DNA of 64,000 nt from Polytrichum commune (taxonomy: Eukaryota; Streptophyta; Polytrichopsida; Polytrichales; Polytrichaceae), in assembly GCA_950295325.1 (NCBI GenBank), contig OX485803.1:11656001-11720000 (forward strand), given 5' to 3'. Below the pieces are notes generated by a model. That model had not been told where the DNA came from. It saw nothing but the letters and a program-made list of their open reading frames with translations, and made no database searches. Below, piece after piece: positions 57,094-64,000 of the stretch; positions within the stretch are counted from its first letter, which is position 1; each line of letters begins with the position of its first letter. The translations under genes and the position numbers were made by a program.

Positions 57094-57477
57094 TCAGCAT
57101 GAACATTCAGGTACAGTGTTGGATAATCTGTACAAGTGACTAGAGAACTCTGCAATGAACATTTGTGGGAGCAACAATGTTGATGAACATGGTGGAGCAG
57201 GTCTGCCCCACAATTCAGGGGCAATAACCAAAAATTCTATAAAAATCCTCTCCTGCAAAAATGTTGCACAATCATGTGCGTCAATATGCGAGTGGAAGAA
57301 TTCCTGCAAATTCTGTACTCTACCTGTTTGGTACTTGGTACCATAAACAGATCCAACCAAATCATAGCAGTACAAGTGCCTAATTTAGCAGAAAGGGTTT
57401 GAGGAGGATCCCAACCATGGAATTGATTTGAGTCTCCTGCAATGAAACTGATCAACCTCTCTTGAGCGTTTGCCATC

Positions 57478-58757
57478 TTATAGTGTGGCACCCACAGTTT
57501 CTGCCCTTTCCAAAAATTTGCATACCTGCTCCACAACGTCCCTACCTCGTGCACTGTTCTGCTGAAACTTCTCCACACACTTCTGCTCAATTTTCCCAGC
57601 CATGGATTTGAGAGCTGGCATTGTTGCACACGTAATGTTGGTCTCTTGTCTAAATAATGTCCACTCAGGATTTTCCGGGTGTGGCAAATAAGAGCATTTT
57701 TCCTCCACTTCCACAAAGTCTTTCAAAGTCACATTGCGGGTTACCATCTCCATAGTGCGCTTGCCTGAAGTTTCCAACAAACCATTCACATATGCAAGTA
57801 TCATAAGCAAGCATACCAAATGACTGTGTCTGCAAATCTTGAATACATATTTGATTTACAATAAGCATCGTCCAAAATCAACGAAGGGTCCAGAAGTCAC
57901 AATCTTAACATCAAGCTAGCAGTTTTACATCATACATTGTTCTCCCCCAACACCTGCATTTGATGCATTTTTAGATTTAGAACAATTATTTGGGTTCAGT
58001 GCCTGGTGGCAACAAGTTTAACAAGCCCATAAAGTACTGAGAAATCTGAGTGCAACTAGAGTCAAAAGACACCATCACCTGTACAGGTGGTCAGTTCTGT
58101 TTCAACTTACAAGCAGCTTTCTAAGTATCTACTTTCTACACTTCATTGCGTCAGACGGGGTGGGGAAAAGAAGCTCCTACCGTTGACTATAACCTCTGCG
58201 GTTTGTCTACTGATTTAAGGAGAAAAAAAAACACTATTGTGTCATTTCTTACAGTGGAAATCAGAACTTCGTGAAAAGATAGCAAGTTGAGATTACATGA
58301 ATACAAATACCAATTTCTTGGCCAAATGAAACAATGAAGAACTGCAATATATTAGAGCCTCCAGACAGCATACACACACAAAACTAGGAAATATAAGGTA
58401 GGTGCCAAATGGTGCTTGGTATATACACTTCATGTCATGCTCTCATAGGATAGCAAAGGGCTGTTTGAAGGTTTTGTATTCCTCACCTGCATCAACAGTG
58501 GATTTCTCCAGACAGTGGCACACTGTCTCTCCCATGAGCCGTTGGAGCCACCAGGGGCCAGGGGCATTTACAGTAATGGCTCGAGTAGTGTGTAGCTGAC
58601 CAGCCTCTTTGTCTAAGGTTCTATCAACAATGTCAACCTCTAGAACATGCGAAAGGAGCATCTTGTGTTCCTTGTCCGAGTATTTTCTCCAATTTGCTGC
58701 AGTTACTCGCTCCCATGGATGCCTGTAGATATGTTCTTGCACATATCCTCTCACCAT
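57478..58757 (-). CDS. PRELI/MSF1-domain protein (two exons)
   Basis: Coding exons are 58757-58487 and 57764-57478, joined across a 722-bp GT-AG intron (donor CAG|GTGAGG, acceptor ACTTCAG|GC). The product is 185 residues, matching plant PRELI-like proteins. Exon 1 starts MVRGYVQEHIYRHPWERVTA and includes LLSHVLEVDIVDR, TTRAITVNAPGPWWL and ETVCHCLEKSTVDA. Exon 2 includes MVTRNVTLKDFVEVEEKCSY, HPENPEWTLFRQETNI, MAGKIEQKCVEKFQQNSARG and VCKFLE. These cover the entire PRELI domain. In yeast and animals such proteins (Ups/PRELID) sit in the mitochondrial intermembrane space with a small CHCH partner and carry phosphatidic acid or phosphatidylserine between membranes. The plant role is assumed by homology. 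No stop or frameshift is seen, so it is probably functional. A leader exon after TGTACAG (about 58830) is likely. Confidence 0.93.
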
Positions 58758-59690
58758 TGCGCAAAGGTTCCTAGGCTTTTATAGCTTGGGTCTGGATAAA
58801 GTCCAATACCAACTGCTGCTGCCCAATCTGTACAGGGACATTTGAGAAGTAAGATACTTATGCTGTACATGGGATAATATCCGATCAGTATCTTTACAGA
58901 GAGAAACCCAAACAACAAATCCCCATCCCCCCACCCAAAGCGAGTAGATAATACCACTTTAACAGATTAACATGTGGTGACAAGCTCCCTACCCAAGCAA
59001 GGCCCAGATGATCATATGCAAACTCGGACCAGTTCGCGCAAATTGTCTTCCGAAATGATTCCTCATCTAGATATCCAAAGTACAATGTCAACCTGGATGA
59101 CTAGATGCTCCATTGAATAGGAATTCTGCTTGTACTACAAAAAAATCCTGTAATGAGTGTGAAAGGTAACCTGCAAGTATCTACAATTGCATTCTAGAGA
59201 GCTACTTAGATCATAGGGATGCTTCCTACAACAATCTTCATCACAGATACCTTACCAAGTTTCAAGAACGGATATCACATCAAAAGTGCAGAACGAGATT
59301 ATTCAAACCCCACTGAACCATACTGCTACCTCAGAAATCGAAGAAAACTGAAAGAAGAAAAGAGGAATCTAACTCCACTCTTGCAACCAAGCCAAAATCC
59401 ACATCCCAATCACATACCGTAGCTACTGTGGACAGAAAAACCTCGCAACAAGTCTCAATACTAAAACAGTCCTCCTAATCACAAGAAACTCGCTGCCCAA
59501 GAAATCGACCAAATGCTCTCCTCAAGATACCACACGGCTCAGCGTAGCTCATATAGTCAAAGGAAGACTCGCGATACGTAATCTGTAGCAAAGCTATTTC
59601 GATAAGGACCTTGTAAGAAACTTGGGAAAAAGGAAAGAAAACAGGAACCTACTCGTGAGTTCTCGGTCAAAACAGGGGACTAGGGCTACA
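58758..59690 (-). other. Probable leader/intron region of the PRELI-like gene
   Basis: The bases just before the ATG follow a good 3' splice site (CCCTGTACAG, about 58831-58840), which suggests a leader intron. A minus-strand frame at 58894-59091 has no recognisable domain. The remainder shows no gene. Confidence 0.4.
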
Positions 59691-60110
59691 GCTTCTTAAA
59701 ACGTCCAAACGCGGCGAAATTTCACTATCATCTTATTCCTCTGCCAATTAAGCCACCGACTTGCAACGACTCTTCAGGATCGTCGCAGGCCATTTGCACG
59801 AAAGAAACCTACGAGTACGTCCTCTTGGTCAGAGATGCTCTGGAACAGGGGACCAAAAATGGCTCCAAACGCGGCGACGACTCAACCATCATCTTACTCC
59901 TCAGCGAATTAGGCTACCGACTTGCGACGAGTCTTGAGGGATCGTCGCAGGTCAGTGGCCCGAAAGACACCTACCAGTATGTTGTTCTCTCGGTCAGAGA
60001 TGCTTTAAAACAGAGACCCAGAAAAGGGCACAAACGGGTCGAGATCTCACCAAATTGCTTGCTGAAAGTCTTGGTACCGACTTGTGACGAGTGTGGCAAG
60101 CAGCAGAAGG
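59690..60110. repeat. Tandem duplication upstream of the PRELI-like gene
   Basis: Units of about 155-170 bp marked by CAAACGCGGCGA (59706, 59876) and a diverged third (60031, CAAACGGGTCGAG) contain CGACTTGCRACGA and GGTCAGAGATGCT. This is G+C-rich DNA where the promoter or leader of the minus-strand gene would lie. A plus-strand 147-codon frame through it (59825-60268) looks like a by-product. Confidence 0.8.
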
Positions 60111-60461
60111 TCGTTGGTGATTGTTTGGCGACGAGTATCGTACCTTATTGGTGGTGGTGGTGGCGGCGGCCGTGGAAGCAGCACGAGGGCTGCACAGAAA
60201 GGAGCAACAAGTCCGCAGGAAACAGAGGTGGCGAGGAAGCAGAGCTCCCAACGCGCTGGTGGGCCTGAAAATGCCTCAATGTGGGCCCACCGCGATATAC
60301 AGTAGTGGGCCCGCGTCTTCAGGGGAATGGTTGGCCATCCTTGAGGCAAAATGAAGACACGTGGACGGGTTCCATGGAACGTGGCGGAAAGGGCAGAAAG
60401 AAATTTGTGTGTGGGCCCGGGGGCTTACACTGACAGAAGCTAGAATCTGAGCATGAGGATC

Positions 60462-62029
60462 AGGGGTGTTTTTTCACAAAGTTTTTACCCGTCCACGTCC
60501 AAAAACCTCGAATTGAAAGGCAAAAAAAATTGCAACCCGTCCCAAAACCGGTAATATCAAAACCAACCCGTCCATGGAAAGGTTAAAGAAAAAACAACCC
60601 ATCCCAAAACCGGTAATTTCTAAACCAACCCGTCCATGAAAAGGTTAAAGAAAAAAACAAATTGATAAAGATAACCCGAAAGATGTCGGCATGTGATTGG
60701 TTGCACTTGGAAACAATAGTATCTTCCTTCAATTATGCTATATCTATTTTAGCTACCACCTGCCCCATTTCATCCACATAGACTAGTTCAGAGAAACAAA
60801 CTCAGATCCTTCACAACAGCTTGTTGTCTCCTTCATCCTTTTCTCTCGGGACTTTATTTGCTTCCGAAGATACTGATCATATCTTCCAATTCTTCTTTCC
60901 ATGTCGCGGTTTGAACCGATTGCGGTGATGAGTGCCGTTTCCTTTCCTCTATTTTTTCCTAAGTTGGACTTTCTGACCTAGTCTTTAAGTTCATCTTTTC
61001 CCTTGGCTGTTTCACCTTCAATAAACAAATGGCACTCCGGTGACTCAAGCAACACACTGATCAATGATGAGGATTCATGAACTTGAAGCAACTCCAATAG
61101 GACTCATCAACCATGCCAGCTAAGTAAGTTAAGTGAGTTGAGATCCTAATGTTTGCAATTTAAAAATCCAAGTGAATGCATTCGGCCTTGGTGGGGTGTC
61201 CTCAGAAGAGTCCAATCCTGTGATGTGGATGTGGGAGAGTTTGTAGCTGCTCATTGGCAAAATTATTAGATTAAAGTTGTAGCTCGCGGTACTGCTATGT
61301 CTGTCGAATACAACATAGTGTTTTCTGGACGAAATCAAGTACCCACTCCATGAAGTTGTGAATGTGGTAGGGAAATTGACAACAGACTTGGAACATCAAT
61401 AAGTGAGCACTGCAATATGTGAGAGAGGTTTTTCTAAACAAAACCTTATCAAAAGTCATCTACGTACTAGGTTGAAGTTAGAAACTTTAGATGCTTTGAT
61501 GCGCATTTCATGTGCAAATATTCCAATTGAAAACATCAATTGGAATGCAATGATGCTTGTTTGGAGAAACATGGAGGATAGGAGAATTCATCCACTTCTT
61601 TGAAGGGTAAGTAGCTCTTTGTTTTTAAAATTTTGAACATGTTTATATATACTAATTCATATTCAATTACTAAGTGTACCTTCAATTATAATCTTTGACA
61701 TTATGTTAAAAAGGTTCTAAATTTTGTGGTTGATGAATTAATGTATGCATGTGAATCAAGCACTTCAAGATTGATATTTTGATTGGGTATTAGTGGTTTG
61801 ATTGCATTATGCTTATATTCACATGTCATATATGACATAATGTAATTGATATTTGTACCATTTATTTTTTTGGACTTTCTTATTTTAAAATGTTATTTTT
61901 AGAACCCGTCCAAAGTGAATTTGACACGTCCCAAAACCGGTTCATTTTCTAAGAACCCGTCCACTATAAATGTTTTTTTCTACGAACATGTCCCTAGACA
62001 TGTTAGGGACCTTGTGAAAAATCACCACT
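60462..62029. mobile_element. hAT element, degraded
   Basis: Termini AGGGGTGTTTTTTCACAA and the inverted form of AGTGGTGATTTTTCACAA differ at two positions. Flanks TGAGGATC (60454-60461) and TGAGGAGT (62030-62037) look like an 8-bp target duplication with two changes. Sub-terminal copies of AACCCGTCC and CCCAAAACCGGT occur at both ends (three or more on the left, two on the right), probably transposase-binding sites. It contains a hAT dimerisation-domain remnant. Confidence 0.78.
61400..61603 (+). pseudogene. hAT transposase C-terminal dimerisation domain fragment
   Basis: The frame reads STAICERGFSKQNLIKSHLR, TRLKLETLDALMRIS and MLVWRN. S-x-x-x-C-E-R-x-F-S-x-x-N-x-I-K is the conserved end of hAT transposases. 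Catalytic parts upstream are not recognisable between 60700 and 61390. In the family this domain dimerises the enzyme. Confidence 0.85.
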
Positions 62030-62229
62030 TGAGGAGTAGGCGGCCCTATTACCAATTGATTGGGACTTGTACGTAATTCATTGATTTTTTTTAAGTGATT
62101 CTTAGTCCCCTATAACCAAGATTTCATGAGGGCTGCCCATTGTAATCGTTATGTTACCCATTCACGTCATGGTGGGGTGTGACAAAATGGGGTTGAATTG
62201 CTTTAAGGGGCTCACAAAGAATGTAGATG

Positions 62230-62750
62230 AAAGAATTTCATGATTATTGACAAATAAAAAACAAAAACAAAAACAAAAAAAAATTGGAGTTTGTTTGCAC
62301 CTCATGTGAAACTTGGAAGGTTGAGGGCAATGGCAAAGCTCATATACATGTGTAGATGAGTGACTTTCATGAATATTGAAAAGAAGAACAACAAATTATA
62401 ATCAGCATTTGTTTGCACTTTCTATGAGATTCTAAAGGTTGAAGGCTTCAGCTCGGCCCTTATAATGCACAGTACTAGTCTTGAAGGGCAAAGCTCATAT
62501 ACATGTAGATGAGATAATTTCATGAACATTGAAAAGAAAAATTAATGTTGGAATTCATTTGCACATTATGTGAATTTTTAAGGGATGAGGGCTTGAGGGT
62601 GGCCCTAGTACTACACATTCCTAGTCTTGAGGGGCATAGCTCATATACATGTAGAATATTAAATTCCATGAATATTAAACTAAATTAAAATAATTATTTA
62701 TTTGCACAATTTATGATTTTTTAAAGGTTGAGGGCTTGAGCTTGGTCAGG

Positions 62751-62825
<75 letters not shown>

Positions 62826-63330
62826 GTGAATTGTATGTATACGTAAAAAAAATTGAAATTGGATTTTGTTGCATTTTCTATGAAATCTTAAGGGTTGAGG
62901 GCTTAAGCTCGGCCCTAGTATGGCACAATATTAATCCCAAAGGGCAAAGCTCGTATACATGTGAATGAGAGAATTTCACGAATATTGGGGATTTTTCCAA
63001 CTAAAATAAAATCATTTGCATTTTTGTGAAATTTTGAAGATTGAGGGCTTGACCTCGGCCCTAGTACTACAAAATACTAAGTCTTGAGGGGCAAAGCTCA
63101 TATACATGTTGATGAGAGAATTTCATGAATATTGAAGAAGAAGAAAAATCAAATTCTAGTGAAATATTAAAGGTCGAGGGCTTGAGCTCGGCCCTCATAT
63201 AGTACCAATCTCGAAGGACAAAACTCATATATATATGTAGATGAGAGAATTTCATGAATATTGAAAAGAAAAATAAATTGAAATTGAAATTCATTTGGAC
63301 CTTCTATGGTACTTAGAAGGTTGAAACGTG
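62230..63330. repeat. Degenerate tandem array, ~150-200-bp unit, about seven copies
   Basis: Each unit contains GGTTGAGGGCTTGAGCTCGG (variants), CTAGTCTTGAGGGGCAAAGC, TCATATACATGTAGATGAGA and ATTTCATGAATATTGAA. Units near 62340, 62490, 62640, 62900, 63090 and 63230 are clear. No coding is seen. Confidence 0.85.
62756..62824. repeat. Compound microsatellite (AC)n(GATA)n
   Basis: About 17 AC units run directly into about seven GATA units. It lies within the ~150-200-bp tandem array and interrupts one unit. Confidence 0.95.
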
Positions 63331-64000
63331 GCAATGTTGTTGGACATGACTTTGATAGATCAACTCATACTATGTTGCCCAATTAAAAAATAAATCAACC
63401 GATCATCATAAGTGCACAATTAGGTGTCACAAGGAAGCAAGTTCCCAAGAATATGAACTTTGCATGCAACTAATTGAAAATGGTTACTAGTAGCCAAATG
63501 TTGGTTGTTGGAATCCTTTTGTAACAATTTGCTTTTAATTATTTTAATTTTTAAAAACATACCAATGAATTTTTCTAAATAATGTTTCCAATTCCTTTTG
63601 TAAGATGCTCCAGTTGGATGTCTTGCCACAATTTCTTTTTTTTTTGGGCAACCTTGCCCAATACACTTCCACGCCCTATATTTATGTGTCGAAGACTTAT
63701 AAAACATATGTCCATGTACTCTAAGATGAGCATGCTCATGTCAAGGTGCACATGAATACGCAACCCCCATAAAACACTCATAGGGTGGTGGTGGGCCCTT
63801 CATTCTTCATGTTCTAAAGTGCCATCTCGTAAGGGTCCACCCACACTAGGCCCTACTGAAGTTGATATGTAGTAGTTCCAATCAATGTTCCTTGGCAATA
63901 GGAGGAGTCCCTTTTGATAGAAAAATTCACCTCTTTTTGAATTTTACTACTACCAATAAGAATCTTCGTTCTACTCATAAGAACCTCACTAATATAGTGT
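63331..64000. other. No recognised gene
   Basis: AT-rich, with a T-run at 63634-63645. The minus-strand frames at 63420-63781 have no motif. Nothing is supported up to the window end. Confidence 0.5.

Noticed and set aside
57237-57716. 159-codon minus-strand frame with basic and Trp-rich sequence
   Set aside because: Overlaps exon 2 of the PRELI-like gene in another frame; the PRELI frame has clear family matches.
59825-60268. 147-codon plus-strand frame with a run of Trp
   Set aside because: Runs through a tandem duplication and a TGG run; no motif, and it lies antisense to the upstream region of the PRELI-like gene.

Overview
This window looks like nuclear DNA of a land plant with a large, transposon-rich genome. 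The evidence is a PRELI/MSF1 gene of plant type, secreted STIG1-type cysteine-rich genes, introns with GT-AG borders, a decayed plastid rpoC1 fragment (NUPT), and relics of many plant transposon classes. The species cannot be named from the sequence. The methyltransferase-bearing Ty3/gypsy relic and a Tc1-type element would be unusual in a flowering plant, so a fern, bryophyte, lycophyte or gymnosperm is my guess; this is inference.

Layout. 0-13 kb is stacked mobile DNA: a foldback element, a complete but dead Tc1-like element (TA-flanked), a decayed Ty3/gypsy element carrying a cytosine-C5 DNA methyltransferase-like domain between protease and reverse transcriptase, a non-autonomous hAT element filled with an extreme C-rich array, and an L1-like LINE interrupted by a PIF/Harbinger MITE. 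13-27 kb holds dispersed repeats, inverted repeats, an 8-bp-TSD MITE family, two more LINE relics and no gene I can recognise. 27.5-37.4 kb is a giant inverted repeat with arms of about 2.8 and 3.0 kb around a 4.1 kb spacer. Each arm has one 259-codon STIG1-like gene with the same predicted protein; the spacer has a third, frame-scrambled copy. 38-44 kb is mostly AT-rich repeat. 44-49.7 kb is a MuDR-like unit: a dead, intron-containing MULE transposase convergent with an intron-containing accessory gene of unknown function, with a ~177-bp tandem array between them. 49.7-54.9 kb holds the NUPT, a palindromic TAATCTG-type satellite, a Harbinger element nested in a CACTA-like repeat, and a second copy of the 8-bp-TSD MITE. 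57.4-58.8 kb is the one clear housekeeping gene, a two-exon PRELI-like mitochondrial lipid-transfer protein on the minus strand. A hAT element lies upstream of it, then a long tandem array.

Only three genes look functional: the two STIG1 copies and PRELI. Almost everything else is mobile or repetitive DNA. The features most worth following up are the methyltransferase-carrying retroelement, the STIG1 palindrome with signs of gene conversion, and the MULE plus accessory-gene unit whose introns and spacers share one recurring motif.
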